Assembly (NCBI RefSeq): GCF_034427455.1
Contig: NZ_JAXQNN010000003.1
Span: 1-64,000 of the forward strand
Reading direction: 5' to 3'
From: Jeotgalibacillus haloalkalitolerans
GTDB lineage: Bacteria; Bacillota; Bacilli; Bacillales; Jeotgalibacillaceae
Length of the DNA stretch: 64,000 nucleotides
A program made the position numbers and the translations under genes. The notes under the pieces are model-generated. The model ran no database searches. It had not been told where the DNA came from and was given only the letters and a program-made list of their open reading frames with translations. This document shows, piece after piece, positions 1 to 8,672 of the stretch (position 1 is the stretch's first letter; each line of letters begins with the position of its first letter).

Positions 1-72
1 CCGTGGTGTAGCGGTTAACATGCCTGCCTGTCACGCAGGAGATCGCCGGTTCGATCCCGGTCGGGACCGCCA
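1..72 (+). tRNA. tRNA-Asp (GTC), 5' end cut by the window edge
   Basis: The anticodon stem-loop CCTGC-CTGTCAC-GCAGG carries anticodon GTC (Asp). The T-arm has GGTTCGATCCC. The 3' acceptor strand CGGGACC (62-68) is followed by discriminator G and an encoded CCA (70-72). The first four bases of the 5' acceptor strand (expected GGTC) lie outside the window. A tRNA just before the tsaE operon suggests that a tRNA/rRNA cluster ends here. Confidence 0.95.
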
Positions 73-80
73 TTTAGTTT

Positions 81-108
81 CCATGACACTGGTCATGGTT
101 ATTTTTTT
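81..108 (+). terminator. Intrinsic terminator after tRNA-Asp
   Basis: Perfect 7-bp stem CCATGAC/GTCATGG with a 4-nt loop, followed by a T-rich tract. It lies 9 nt after the tRNA CCA end and should end the tRNA transcript. Confidence 0.85.
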
Positions 109-160
109 GTTTAAAGAAGACACTTTTTCGTGTAAACTATTGATGATAGATGAAACTGAC

Positions 161-190
161 AGACTGACTCCGCGTGGGTGAGTCTTTTTT
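161..190 (+). terminator. Possible second terminator
   Basis: AGACT and AGTCT arms, extended inward by ACTC/GGGT with one mismatch, precede a run of six T. This is a weaker back-up to the hairpin at 81-108. Confidence 0.4.
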
Positions 191-229
191 ATTGATAAAG
201 TATAGGTTTAAAAAGATTGTGCAATGACC

Positions 230-359
230 GCTGTTGATTTCCGTGGAGGACTGCGCTTTCCGCGGCCGGACAGTGAGCCCCCTTAATGCTGCGCATTTTC
301 GGGGTCTCACGTGTCCTTTCCTGCCGCAGGAGTCTCCGTCCTCCACTACAATCAACAGC
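230..359 (+). repeat. GC-rich palindromic intergenic repeat, copy 1
   Basis: The outer arms GCTGTTGATT (230-239) and AATCAACAGC (350-359) are perfect inverted repeats. The interior carries the family core CTTTCCGCGGCCGG, TGAGCC, GGTCTCAC and CCTGCCGCAGGAGTC. The same structure recurs near 3.8, 8.2, 8.4, 12.0, 12.2 and 54.4 kb. The short reading frames inside it are by-products of the palindrome and I do not call them genes. Confidence 0.85.
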
Positions 360-432
360 TGGATTGAGTTTTTATATCTGGTTATAACCTACACAATGTT
401 ATTTGATCTTATAGCATAACGGGGTGAATGAA

Positions 433-888
433 TTGAAGACATACGAATGGAGATCTTCTTCTTCTGAGGAGACATCTGCTTTTGCGGAAAAGCTTGGCGC
501 GCTATTAACGGCTGGAGATGTGCTGACGCTAGAGGGTGACCTTGGTGCGGGGAAGACCACATTTACAAAAGGGCTGGCAAAGGGTCTTGAGATTAAGCGT
601 ACGGTTAACAGCCCGACTTTTACAATTATGAAGGAATACCAGGGGAGACTGCCGCTTTACCATATGGATGTGTATCGTGTGGAGGATGAGTTTGAGGACC
701 TTGGGTTTGATGAGTATTTTAATGGTGAGGGCGTTTGTGTGGTTGAGTGGGCGCATTTGATTGCGGATCAGCTGCCTGAAGAGCGTCTTGAACTGTTTAT
801 TTATTATATAGATGAGGCGTCGAGAAGGTTTGAGCTTGTGCCGCGGGGCGAACGTTATGAATCGTTATGTGAGGAGATTTTAGGATGA
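433..888 (+). CDS. tsaE: tRNA t6A37 synthesis ATPase TsaE
   Basis: TsaE is the small ATPase that works with TsaB and TsaD to transfer the threonylcarbamoyl group to A37 of ANN-decoding tRNAs in the cytoplasm. The P-loop GDLGAGKTT lies about 35 residues in, followed by NSPTFT and the conserved VVEWAHL near the C-terminus. Length (~151 aa) suits the family. I chose the TTG at 433 because GGGGTG sits 6 nt upstream; a GTG at 424 is in frame but has no ribosome site. The frame is followed by tsaB with a 4-nt ATGA overlap, so the genes are translationally coupled. Order tsaE-tsaB-rimI-tsaD matches B. subtilis ydiB-ydiE. Confidence 0.95.
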   Translation: MKTYEWRSSSSEETSAFAEKLGALLTAGDVLTLEGDLGAGKTTFTKGLAKGLEIKRTVNSPTFTIMKEYQGRLPLYHMDVYRVEDEFEDLGFDEYFNGEGVCVVEWAHLIADQLPEERLELFIYYIDEASRRFELVPRGERYESLCEEILG

Positions 889-1583
889 TTGTACTTGCAA
901 TTGATACGTCGAATCAGCCGTTATCTCTTGCTGTCATGAAGGACGGGGCAGTGATGGGTGAGAAGCTGATTAATATAAAGAGAAATCATTCGCTGCAGGC
1001 GATGAGTGCGGTTGAGGAGCTGCTTGCTTCACTTGATGTGGCACCTGCTTCACTTGGACGGATTGTTGTGGCGAAGGGACCGGGATCTTATACAGGTGTC
1101 AGAATTGGCGTGACGCTTGCGAAGACGCTTGCCTGGTCTTTGAAGATTCCGATTGTGGGTGTGTCGAGTCTGCTTGGTCTTGCATGGCCAGGAAAGTATT
1201 TTGATGGGGTCGTTGTACCACTGATGAATGCGCGGAGAGGCAATGTGTACACGGGGCTTTATGAGTATCGTGATGGCTGGCAGACGCTTGCTGAGGATCG
1301 CAATCTGGCGATGAGTGACTGGCTCGCACATTTAGCTACGCGCGAAGAGAATGTGTTGTTCGCCGGTGCTGATGTGGATGTGTTCTGGGAAGAGATCCAG
1401 TCGGTGCTTGGTGAGCGTGCTTACCGGGTGTCTGAAGACGAGGCGTATCCGCGTGCCGCTGTGATGGCGAAGCATGCTGAAGGATTGCCGGATGAGGACG
1501 CGCACGGGTTTGTGCCGAATTATATCCGCCTTGCAGAAGCGGAGGCAAACTGGCTGAAAGAGCAGGAAAGAAAGAATGGATGA
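885..1583 (+). CDS. tsaB: t6A37 threonylcarbamoyltransferase partner TsaB
   Basis: TsaB is the inactive ASKHA-fold paralogue of TsaD that scaffolds the TsaBDE complex. The N-terminus ILAIDTS-type motif (VLAIDTSNQPLSLAV) and the GPGSYTGVRIG signature at about residues 65-75 are both present. At 232 aa it is the normal family length. Its ATG overlaps the tsaE stop codon by 4 nt and its end overlaps rimI by 8 nt, showing one tightly packed operon. No defects are visible. Confidence 0.95.
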   Translation: MIVLAIDTSNQPLSLAVMKDGAVMGEKLINIKRNHSLQAMSAVEELLASLDVAPASLGRIVVAKGPGSYTGVRIGVTLAKTLAWSLKIPIVGVSSLLGLAWPGKYFDGVVVPLMNARRGNVYTGLYEYRDGWQTLAEDRNLAMSDWLAHLATREENVLFAGADVDVFWEEIQSVLGERAYRVSEDEAYPRAAVMAKHAEGLPDEDAHGFVPNYIRLAEAEANWLKEQERKNG

Positions 1584-2031
1584 GATCCGCTTTCGCTGGA
1601 TGACCTATGGGGATATAGATGATGTGCTTGCGGTTGAGATGGCTTCATTCAGTGCGCCGTGGAGCCGTGAAGCATTTGAGAATGAGATGACGATTAATCA
1701 GTTTGCGAAGTATCTGCTGCTTGAGGTGGATGGTACGGTTGCTGGCTATTGTGGGCTGTGGCTTGTGATGGATGAGGCGCATATTACGAATGTGGCCGTT
1801 GTACCTGAGCTGAGAGGCAGAAAGCTTGGCGAGAAGCTGATGGTAAAAGTGATGGATATGCTGCGCGATGAAGGGGTAAAGATGATGACACTTGAGGTCA
1901 GAGTCAGTAATCATATCGCACAGTCCCTTTATGAAAAGCTTGGTTTTTCAAGAGGCGGTATCAGGAAAAATTATTATTCAGATAATGGAGAGGATGCATT
2001 AGTCATGTGGGTGAAGTTAAATGAGCAGTGA
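1576..2031 (+). CDS. rimI: Ribosomal protein bS18-alanine N-acetyltransferase RimI (GNAT)
   Basis: RimI acetylates the N-terminal alanine of ribosomal protein bS18 using acetyl-CoA. This is a 151-aa single GNAT domain with the acetyl-CoA loop RGRKLGEKL, preceded by [12 protein letters not shown], and the C-terminal LYEKLGF motif common to RimI. It overlaps tsaB by 8 nt and tsaD by 11 nt inside the t6A operon, a classic Bacillales arrangement. In Gram-positive bacteria the substrate of this operon copy is mostly assigned by homology. Confidence 0.9.
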   Translation: MDEIRFRWMTYGDIDDVLAVEMASFSAPWSREAFENEMTINQFAKYLLLEVDGTVAGYCGLWLVMDEAHITNVAVVPELRGRKLGEKLMVKVMDMLRDEGVKMMTLEVRVSNHIAQSLYEKLGFSRGGIRKNYYSDNGEDALVMWVKLNEQ

Positions 2032-3031
2032 GACACTGATTTTGGGCATTGAGACGAGCTGTGATGAGACTGCTGCATCTGTTGTGAGAAATGGAACGGA
2101 CATTGTATCGAATGTAGTGGCTTCACAGATTGAAAGTCATAAGCGTTTTGGCGGTGTGGTACCTGAGATTGCTTCACGTCACCACGTTGAGCAGATGACG
2201 ATTGTGGTGGAGGAAGCATTGGAGCAGGCTGAGGTCACGATGGATGAGATTGATGCAATTGCTGTGACTGAGGGACCTGGACTGGTTGGTGCACTGATTA
2301 TTGGTGTGAATGCAGCAAAAGCAATTGCGTTTGCGCATCAGAAGCCTTTGATTGGTGTGCATCACATTGCGGGACATATTTATGCGAACCGTTTAATAGA
2401 AGAAATGAAGTTTCCGCTCCTATCGCTTGTGGTGTCAGGCGGACATACGGAGCTTGTATTAATGAAGGAACACGGTTCTTTTGAAGTGATTGGTGAGACG
2501 CGTGATGATGCTGCGGGTGAGGCTTATGATAAAGTGGCGAGAACGCTTGGACTGCCTTATCCGGGTGGCCCGCATATTGATAAGCTCGCGCATGAGGGAA
2601 CGCCTTCAGTGAAGCTTCCGAGAGCGTGGCTTGAGGAAGGCTCATATGATTTCAGCTTTAGCGGATTGAAGTCTGCAGTGATTAATACGCTCCATAATGC
2701 AGAGCAGCGCGGTGAGGAGATTGACGTGAAAGACCTAGCTGCAAGCTTTCAGGAGAGCGTAGTAGAGGTACTGACAGAGAAAACGAAGCGCGCAGTTGAA
2801 GAGTATGGCGTGAAGCAGCTGTTACTCGCAGGTGGCGTTGCGGCGAATAAGGGCTTGCGTACACGGCTTACTGAGATGTTTGATGAGAGAGAGGATCTTG
2901 AGCTGATCATTCCACCGCTGTCACTTTGTACGGATAACGCGGCGATGATTGCGGCTGCCGGTACTGTGTTGTATGAGCAGGGGAAAAGGTCTGCTTTGGA
3001 TTTGAATGCGAATCCGGGGTTGATGTTATAA
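2021..3031 (+). CDS. tsaD: tRNA N6-adenosine threonylcarbamoyltransferase TsaD (Gcp)
   Basis: Catalytic subunit that transfers threonylcarbamoyl from TC-AMP to A37 of tRNA. The N-terminal GIETSCDET motif, GPGLVGAL, the metal-binding HHIAGH (H115 and H119) and the later GGVAANKGL are all present. The length of 336 aa is normal. It is the last gene of the t6A operon and overlaps rimI. An intrinsic terminator begins 6 nt after the stop codon, so this unit ends here. Confidence 0.97.
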   Translation: MSSETLILGIETSCDETAASVVRNGTDIVSNVVASQIESHKRFGGVVPEIASRHHVEQMTIVVEEALEQAEVTMDEIDAIAVTEGPGLVGALIIGVNAAKAIAFAHQKPLIGVHHIAGHIYANRLIEEMKFPLLSLVVSGGHTELVLMKEHGSFEVIGETRDDAAGEAYDKVARTLGLPYPGGPHIDKLAHEGTPSVKLPRAWLEEGSYDFSFSGLKSAVINTLHNAEQRGEEIDVKDLAASFQESVVEVLTEKTKRAVEEYGVKQLLLAGGVAANKGLRTRLTEMFDEREDLELIIPPLSLCTDNAAMIAAAGTVLYEQGKRSALDLNANPGLML

Positions 3032-3036
3032 AGAAG

Positions 3037-3067
3037 GGACGTCTGCAGAGGCAGGCGTCCTTTTTTT
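3037..3067 (+). terminator. Intrinsic terminator of the tsaEB-rimI-tsaD operon
   Basis: 10-bp stem GGACGTCTGC/GCAGGCGTCC (one G-T wobble), AGAG loop, then seven T. Confidence 0.92.
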
Positions 3068-3071
3068 CGAT

Positions 3072-3353
3072 TCATGAATTGACATTCCAAATGAAATAAT
3101 ACATTCCAATGTTAATCGTACACAGGGCAATACCTATGAGTGAAGGCAATAAGAGTTTTGTAAAAGCACTGTGACTTTTCCTTCTGCCCGCAATATGGAG
3201 TGCACCGAAAAGGATCCCTGTAATCGCGATGATTGGAAATGCATTTCCCACTAAAATAAAGACCTCCCAGAAAAAATGTATTCCAGGCGCAAGGTAGATA
3301 AATAAGCTTAAGATACTTAGTAAAAGTCCTATAAAAAATGAGATATATGACAT
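3072..3353 (-). CDS. Small multi-pass membrane protein, unknown function
   Basis: A 93-aa protein with about three hydrophobic segments (residues ~4-22, ~33-55, ~68-88) and a basic AGRRKSH loop between the last two, so it is probably an integral membrane protein. A good ribosome site (AGGGGGTT) precedes the ATG. It is probably co-transcribed with the next upstream small membrane gene on the same strand (3390-3638). I do not recognise a family. Confidence 0.7.
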   Translation of the reverse strand: MSYISFFIGLLLSILSLFIYLAPGIHFFWEVFILVGNAFPIIAITGILFGALHIAGRRKSHSAFTKLLLPSLIGIALCTINIGMYYFIWNVNS

Positions 3354-3389
3354 GATTTAACCCCCTGGGAGCAATATATAGTGAGTGAA

Positions 3390-3638
3390 CTATTCATGCT
3401 TTGTCATCCGCTTTTCAAATATTGTCCAGGCTGAAAAAATCACTAAAACAGATATAAAAATCACGACAAGATAGTTAAACAGCATATTGAAATCCATTTC
3501 ATTAATCATCATCGAAGCACCGGGATATTCAGCGCTATACTGAAAAAACAGCGGGTCATCAGGGTATATAAGGAGAGAAATGAGCACACCAATCACCATG
3601 CCGAATATGAGTGATAACCAAAACTTTTTAATGGTCAT
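3390..3638 (-). CDS. Small two-pass membrane protein, unknown function
   Basis: An 82-aa protein with a hydrophobic segment at ~8-24 and another at ~52-70, separated by a polar, probably external, loop; the tail is charged (EKRMTKHE). The ATG follows AAAGGAGA at close but workable spacing. It reads toward 3072-3353 with a 36-nt gap, suggesting a two-gene unit. No family is recognised. Confidence 0.7.
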   Translation of the reverse strand: MTIKKFWLSLIFGMVIGVLISLLIYPDDPLFFQYSAEYPGASMMINEMDFNMLFNYLVVIFISVLVIFSAWTIFEKRMTKHE

Positions 3639-3734
3639 TCTCCTTTCTGAGAACTATTTTATGGGGAAATTTATAAGGTAAGTGTATCATCAATAGGAAT
3701 TTAATTCCTTTAAATTTTCGCTTTGTTAAAGTTG

Positions 3735-3861
3735 GCTGTTGATTTCCGCTTCAGGGGGACGCTTTCCGCGGCCGGGCGGTGAGCCCGCAGGCTTCGCCAT
3801 GCCAGGTCTCACACGTCCCTTCCTGCCGCAGGAGTCGCCCCCTTCCGCTACAATCACCAGC
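3735..3861 (+). repeat. GC-rich palindromic intergenic repeat, copy 2
   Basis: Arms GCTGTTGATT and AATCACCAGC (one mismatch) flank the same core as copy 1 in the same orientation (GACGCTTTCCGCGGCCGG, GGTGAGCC, GGTCTCAC, CCTGCCGCAGGAGTC). It lies between the divergent gene at 3638 and the MFS gene at 4016. Confidence 0.85.
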
Positions 3862-4015
3862 TGTGCAGAAACATCAATGATCTTTAACATAGCTTAAATT
3901 TTAAAAGGTGATTGAAAAGCTCGAAATTTTTTCGGTTATCTTCAACCTCCCTTTGATTAAATAAACCCCGGGGCGTACAATACAAGTAATGATGGATGAA
4001 ACGGAGATGTAAGCC

Positions 4016-5293
4016 ATGGAAAGAGACATTCAAGTCTACATAGATAGTGAAGAAAAGCGTACGCAGCTTTATAAAAGAACGCTGTGGGTGGTTGTACTTT
4101 CGCAGATCTTCGGTGGAGCGGGGCTTGCTGCCGGAATTACAGTTGGTGCGCTTCTTGCTCAGGATATGCTTGGAACTGACAGCTATGCAGGTCTGCCGGT
4201 TGCGCTTTTCACACTTGGTTCTGCAGGAGCGGCGCTATTGGTCGGAAGGCTGTCTCAAAAAGCAGGAAGGCGTATTGGACTTGGAACAGGCTTTATCACT
4301 GGTGGAATCGGAGCACTTGGTGTTGTCGGAGCTGCCGTATGGGAGAGTGTGCCGCTATTATTGATTTCCTTATTAATTTACGGTGCAGGAACAGCAACCA
4401 ACCTGCAGGCACGTTATGCAGGAACGGATCTTGCGAATGATCAGCAGCGTGCGACAGCTGTCAGTATTGCGATGGTATCAACGACGCTTGGTGCGGTAGC
4501 CGGACCGAATCTGGTTGGTGTCATGGGCAGGTTCGCTGAATCGATCGGAGTACCGGCGCTTGGCGGCCCGTTTATTTTAGCTGCGGCAGCTTATATTGCA
4601 GCAGGAATCGTATTACTAATCATGTTAAAGCCTGATCCACTATTAATTGCGAGGGCATTCTCCGACTCAGTAAAAGAGGAGTCAGCGCCAGTTGATCAGT
4701 TTGACGTTTCCGGTCTGAAAAGAAGGGGCGTCATTACAGGAGCAGTCGTCATGGTGCTGACACAGATTGTGATGGTAGCAGTGATGACGATGACGCCTGT
4801 ACACATGGGGAACCATGGGCATGAACTCAGTGCAGTCGGATTAGTCATCGGACTCCATATTGCCGCGATGTATCTGCCTTCGTTAATTACAGGTGTGCTG
4901 GTTGATAAGCTTGGACGGACATTTATGGCAGCAGCTTCAGGCATAACACTGCTGGCGGCTGGTGTAGTCGGTGCAGTTGCGCCGGGAGAGTCGCTGACAG
5001 GAATGATTATTGCGCTGATGTTACTTGGGCTCGGCTGGAACTTCGGCCTGATCAGCGGAACCGCAACAATCGTAGATGCCACACACCCTTCAGTACGGGC
5101 AAAAACGCAAGGGACAGTGGATGTCTTTATCGCATTATCCGGAGCGGCAGGCGGTGCACTCTCAGGAATGGTCGTCGGCGCATCCAGTTTTTCAATTCTA
5201 TCACTCGGAGGCGGATTATTATCATTAATTTTAATCCCGATGATCTTCTGGGCAAGAGGAACAAAATCCATGAGAAGCCAAACTCAGCTGTGA
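4016..5293 (+). CDS. MFS-type transporter, about 12 transmembrane segments
   Basis: A 425-aa major facilitator protein with alternating hydrophobic helices and a central loop of about 40 residues after helix 6 (SDSVKEESAPVDQFD). A GRLSQKAGRRIG stretch between helices 2 and 3 matches the MFS loop signature, and a partial copy (GVLVDKLGRTFM) marks the second half. The substrate cannot be read from the sequence. The ATG follows a GGAGATG site. The stop codon sits in the loop of an intrinsic terminator, so it is monocistronic. Confidence 0.88.
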   Translation: MERDIQVYIDSEEKRTQLYKRTLWVVVLSQIFGGAGLAAGITVGALLAQDMLGTDSYAGLPVALFTLGSAGAALLVGRLSQKAGRRIGLGTGFITGGIGALGVVGAAVWESVPLLLISLLIYGAGTATNLQARYAGTDLANDQQRATAVSIAMVSTTLGAVAGPNLVGVMGRFAESIGVPALGGPFILAAAAYIAAGIVLLIMLKPDPLLIARAFSDSVKEESAPVDQFDVSGLKRRGVITGAVVMVLTQIVMVAVMTMTPVHMGNHGHELSAVGLVIGLHIAAMYLPSLITGVLVDKLGRTFMAAASGITLLAAGVVGAVAPGESLTGMIIALMLLGLGWNFGLISGTATIVDATHPSVRAKTQGTVDVFIALSGAAGGALSGMVVGASSFSILSLGGGLLSLILIPMIFWARGTKSMRSQTQL

Positions 5294-5309
5294 AAAAGCT
5301 GAGTTTTTC
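5281..5309 (+). terminator. Intrinsic terminator overlapping the MFS stop codon
   Basis: Stem AACTCAGCT/AGCTGAGTT (9 bp) followed by five T. The TGA stop (5291-5293) is inside the loop. Confidence 0.88.
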
Positions 5310-5555
5310 TGTGGATAAGCTGTGGGTAAGTATGAAAAAGGTTGTATATAACTCGGCGTGTCGTTTTATGTGGATAATGTTAATAATTGTGTACAACCCT
5401 GTGGGTAATGTGTATAACTCTGTTGAAAAGCATGAAAACGCTGTGCGTAGTGTGCATAACTCTGTGCATTGTCATCATTCTGTTACACTGCGTTCACATT
5501 ATATACATATTTGATTTGCAATTTTCACACAAATATAAGCGAAAAGTTATTCACA
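5310..5555. promoter_or_regulatory. DnaA-box cluster (candidate DnaA-titration/regulatory site)
   Basis: Five exact matches to the DnaA box TTATNCACA occur within 246 bp: on the minus strand at 5310-5318, 5369-5377 (both TTATCCACA), 5409-5417 and 5451-5459, and on the plus strand at 5547-5555. One-mismatch copies lie at 5321-5329, 5343-5351, 5388-5396, 5400-5408 and 5499-5507. There is no dnaA/dnaN nearby, so this is not the main origin. B. subtilis has DnaA-box clusters outside oriC, and I recall one near gcp (tsaD), which would make this position conserved. Confidence 0.75.
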
Positions 5556-5670
5556 ATTGCCTGATATTTCGGAAATGGAAGGATGGGGGAGAATGAGCGG
5601 GATTTGAAGAGAAATTGGGTGGGGTGGGGGTTTTAGTTTGTGAAATGTTTGGCAAAATTTTGCTGGCGCG

Positions 5671-6002
5671 TGCGTAGGTCAAATCACACTTTTCTGCGAA
5701 CTGCAGCGGTTTTTCTCTGAACAAGGTCGTTTATTCTTTGAACATGGGATGTTTTTCTACGAACCAGAGGTGTTTTTCTACGAACCAGAGGTGTTTTTCT
5801 CCGAACATGCCTTGGGTTTCTATGAACCACCCCAACCGGCAAAGTATAGAAGTCTAATGAAGGCGCGGACTGGGTAAAATGACACAATCTCCGGAACCAC
5901 ATGCGAAATGTCCTGAACGACACGAGTAATCTCCTGAACATCCGTGGTAATCTCATGAACCACACGCCAAATCTCCGGAACACCCGCCATAATCTCCTGA
6001 AC
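5671..6002 (-). repeat. Composite 21-bp-periodic repeat element, copy 1
   Basis: Read on the minus strand: six units with core GTTCAGGAGATT (block B; GAAC on the plus strand at 5999, 5978, 5957, 5936, 5915, 5894), a linker beginning with GTGTCATTTTAC, then seven units with core GTTCGTAGAAAA (block A; GAAC at 5824, 5803, 5782, 5761, 5740, 5719, 5698), then a tail AAGTGTGATTTGACCTACG. Every spacing within a block is exactly 21 bp. The block starts 60 nt after the ydiF stop codon. A second copy follows tatC. Frames through it encode 7-residue repeats that I regard as a by-product of the period. Confidence 0.85.
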
Positions 6003-6062
6003 CAACCAACAGCCAACAAAAAACAGGAACCCCAAAAGGATCCCTGCCAAACAATCACTCAC

Positions 6063-8000
6063 TCACTCACTCAATTCCTCTTCCAGCTCAGCCCACTCCT
6101 CAAGCAGCTGATCCATCTCAGCTTTTGCCTGATCAATGGCCTGATTTGACTCCATCACACGCTCATGATCCTGGAAAATCTCAGGGTCACACAGCAGATT
6201 CTCATGCTCTTCAATCGTCCCTTCAAGCTCCGTGATCAAAAGCTCAATTTCTTCAAGGCGTCTGCGCTTTTTCCGCTCAGCCTTCTGCTTTTCCTTATCC
6301 AGCGCAAAGGCTGATTTATCCGTCGGCTTTTCTGCAGCCGGCGCTTTCTCCAGGCGCTCACGTTCTTCAATCGCCGCCAGCTCAGCAATCTCACTCAGCT
6401 TTTCCATATAGTAGTCATAGTCACCAAGATATTCCGTGCTGCCGTCAGCAGAAAGCTCCAGCACCTTAGTCGCAAGTCTATTGATAAAATAACGGTCGTG
6501 CGATACAAACAGGATCGTGCCCGGGTAGTCGATCAGCGCATTCTCCAAAATCTCTTTGCTGTCGAGATCCAGGTGGTTGGTCGGCTCATCTAAAATCAGC
6601 AGATTCGATTTCTGCATCATCAGCTTGGCAAGCGCAAGACGAGCTTTCTCGCCACCGCTAAGCGTCGAAACCGGCTTCAGAACGTCATCCCCCGAAAAGA
6701 GGAAGTTGCCAAGCACCGTACGGATATCCTTTTCATTTTTCATCGGATAATCATCCCAGAGCTCATTTAACACTGTTTTATTAGAATGCAGTTCTGCCTG
6801 CTGCTGGTCGTAGTAGCCGATGCTGACATTTGATCCGTATTGAATCTGTCCCGCAAGCGCCGGCAGCTTTTTCACAATCGTTTTTAAAAGGGTGGACTTC
6901 CCAACACCGTTAGGACCGATCAGTGCGATACTGTCCTCACGCGTGATGGCTGCATTGATGTTTTGCGAAACAGGGGCATCATAGCCGACTGAGAGATCCT
7001 GCAGCTTCAGGACGTCGTTCCCGCTTTGCCGGTCAATGGAGAAGCCGAAGCTTGCTGATTTCTCATCACCTTTTGGACGATCCATTCTGTCCATTTTCTG
7101 CAGCTTTTTACGGCGGCTTTGTGCCATTTTCGTCGTCGAAGCCCGCGCAAGGTTTCGCGCGACAAAGTCTTCCATCTTCGCAATCTCTTCCTGCTGCTTT
7201 TCAAATTCCTTCATCTCGCGCTCATAATCAAGCGCCTTCTGATCCAGATAGCGGCTGTAGTTGCCGTGGAACTTCTTCGAGCGCTTACGTGAGATCTCCA
7301 CAACCTGATTGACGATTTTATCTAAAAAATAGCGGTCATGCGAGACAATTAAAATTGCCCCTGGGTAACCCTGCAGATAAGACTCAAGCCAGCTGAGCGT
7401 ATCAATGTCCAGGTGGTTGGTCGGCTCATCGAGGATCATGACGTCAGGCTTGGTTAATAGCAATTTACCCAGAGCAAGACGGGTTTTCTGACCGCCGCTC
7501 AGTGTAGAAATCGGCGTGTCATAATCAAACGACTGAAAGCGCAGGCCGTGGAGCACGGTTCTGATATCCGCTTCATATTGATAACCACCGGCATCTTTGA
7601 ACTGCACTTGCAGCTCATCATATTCAGTCATTACGCGGTTATAGCGTTCTGCATTTTCATAAACGTCCGGATCTGCCATCTGCTGCTCGGCTTCACGCAA
7701 ACGTTTTTCCATATCCTTTAAGTAATCAAATACAGTCATCATTTCTTCCCAGATTGACAGCTCGGATTCAAGTCCGCTGTGCTGCTCCAGGTAGCCGATC
7801 CACACACCTTTTGGCTTATTAATATCACCGTCATCATGTGAAAGCTGACCCGCGATAATCTTTAAAAGGGTGGACTTCCCGGCACCATTCCGGCCGACAA
7901 GCGCAATCCGGTCCTTCGTCTGGACTTCAAGCTTTATATTCGCAATAATCTCCTCAGCGCCAAATGACTTGGAGAGGTTATTGACCTGTAATAAAATCAT
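6063..8000 (-). CDS. ydiF: ABC-F family ATPase (YdiF type)
   Basis: A soluble protein with two ABC ATPase domains and no membrane segments, the hallmark of ABC-F proteins that act on the ribosome. Domain 1 has GRNGAGKST (~35-43), LSGGQKTR and LDEPTNHLD; domain 2 has GPNGVGKST, LSGGEKAR and LDEPTNHLD. A charged linker with a KMEDFVARN/TTKMAQSRRK stretch joins them, and a coiled-coil tail rich in E and K closes the 645-aa chain. GAGGTG precedes the ATG. Position between tsaD and rex matches B. subtilis ydiF. The exact role (translation factor or antibiotic protection) is not decidable here. Confidence 0.92.
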   Translation of the reverse strand: MILLQVNNLSKSFGAEEIIANIKLEVQTKDRIALVGRNGAGKSTLLKIIAGQLSHDDGDINKPKGVWIGYLEQHSGLESELSIWEEMMTVFDYLKDMEKRLREAEQQMADPDVYENAERYNRVMTEYDELQVQFKDAGGYQYEADIRTVLHGLRFQSFDYDTPISTLSGGQKTRLALGKLLLTKPDVMILDEPTNHLDIDTLSWLESYLQGYPGAILIVSHDRYFLDKIVNQVVEISRKRSKKFHGNYSRYLDQKALDYEREMKEFEKQQEEIAKMEDFVARNLARASTTKMAQSRRKKLQKMDRMDRPKGDEKSASFGFSIDRQSGNDVLKLQDLSVGYDAPVSQNINAAITREDSIALIGPNGVGKSTLLKTIVKKLPALAGQIQYGSNVSIGYYDQQQAELHSNKTVLNELWDDYPMKNEKDIRTVLGNFLFSGDDVLKPVSTLSGGEKARLALAKLMMQKSNLLILDEPTNHLDLDSKEILENALIDYPGTILFVSHDRYFINRLATKVLELSADGSTEYLGDYDYYMEKLSEIAELAAIEERERLEKAPAAEKPTDKSAFALDKEKQKAERKKRRRLEEIELLITELEGTIEEHENLLCDPEIFQDHERVMESNQAIDQAKAEMDQLLEEWAELEEELSE

Positions 8001-8186
8001 TCGCTGTTCACCTCATTTTTCTACCTTTAAGTGTATCGCACCAGCGCGATGATAAGCAACGAACTGTCATTGTGAAAAAACTTGCATACTTTGCAAGCGG
8101 ATACCTTAATGGTGTATGATACAATAGGGACTTGGATTGTATTTAAAAGGAATTTGTTGTGAAAGATTGTTCTTATATAAGTGGTT

Positions 8187-8308
8187 GTTGAGCTGCGCTT
8201 CAGGCGGATGCTTTCCGCGGGACGACGCTGAGCCTCCTCGGCTTCGCCTGCGGGGTCTCAGCTGTCCGTCACATCCCGCTGGAGTCGCCGCCTTACGCTA
8301 CGCTCAAC
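8187..8308 (+). repeat. GC-rich palindromic intergenic repeat, copy 3
   Basis: Arms GTTGAGC (8187-8193) and GCTCAAC (8302-8308) enclose a variant core: GCTTTCCGCGGG, GCTGAGCC, GGGGTCTCAG, GGAGTCGCCGCC. It lies upstream of rex, about 95 bp from copy 4. Confidence 0.8.
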
Positions 8309-8402
8309 GCTTTAAAAATAGAGACAACTTCACCACAAAGACCTACATTATAGTTTGATAAATGAGAGAGTAAACCTATACGAAATTAGATTTACTCTCT
8401 CA

Positions 8403-8529
8403 GCTGACCCTTGGAGCAGAGGGCGGAGACTCCCGCCCAGGAAGGGTCAGGTGAGACTCAGCATGCGAAGCATGAGGAGGCTCACCGCCCGGGGGCAGGA
8501 AAGCGCAGCCCTCTGCGGAAAGGGTCAGC
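8403..8529 (-). repeat. GC-rich palindromic intergenic repeat, copy 4
   Basis: Arms GCTGACCCTT and AAGGGTCAGC are perfect inverted repeats. The core reads on the minus strand (CGCTTTCCTGCCCCCGGGCGGTGAGCC). Together with copy 3 it fills the ydiF-rex intergenic region, where B. subtilis has moaC. Confidence 0.85.
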
Positions 8530-8672
8530 GGTTTCGAAGTGTGATCAGGGTGCAGTCCTGCACGGAGATCATCCGCATTAGAACCATCAACAACATATAG
8601 ATTTGGAAGCGTTCACAGCTTCACTTTACATGCGGTGTCTATGGCACTGTTGGATTTAGGGGGAGTACAGGA

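Noticed and set aside
137-419. Short open frames inside palindromic repeat copy 1 (and similar ones at 8355-8600 and 11901-12122)
   Set aside because: They exist only because GC-rich palindromes lack stop codons; the sequence is shared as DNA, not protein, and appears in both orientations.
5310-5555. Main replication origin
   Set aside because: DnaA boxes are dense, but there is no dnaA, dnaN, rpmH or AT-rich unwinding region beside them; the synteny is that of the ydiB-groEL region.
5671-6002. CRISPR array
   Set aside because: Units are 21 bp with a degenerate 12-nt core and 9 variable bases, the core changes between the two blocks, and there are no cas genes or long unique spacers.
5684-6058. 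Protein of tandem VRRKTPL-type heptads and similar frames in the second copy (10676-11047)
   Set aside because: Any open frame through a 21-bp period gives 7-residue repeats. No ribosome site, three frames are open, and variation is not biased to third codon positions.
8590-8640. Rex operator upstream of rex
   Set aside because: GTTCACAGCTTCAC only partly resembles TTGTGAA-N4-TTCACAA and lacks the second half-site, so I do not call it.
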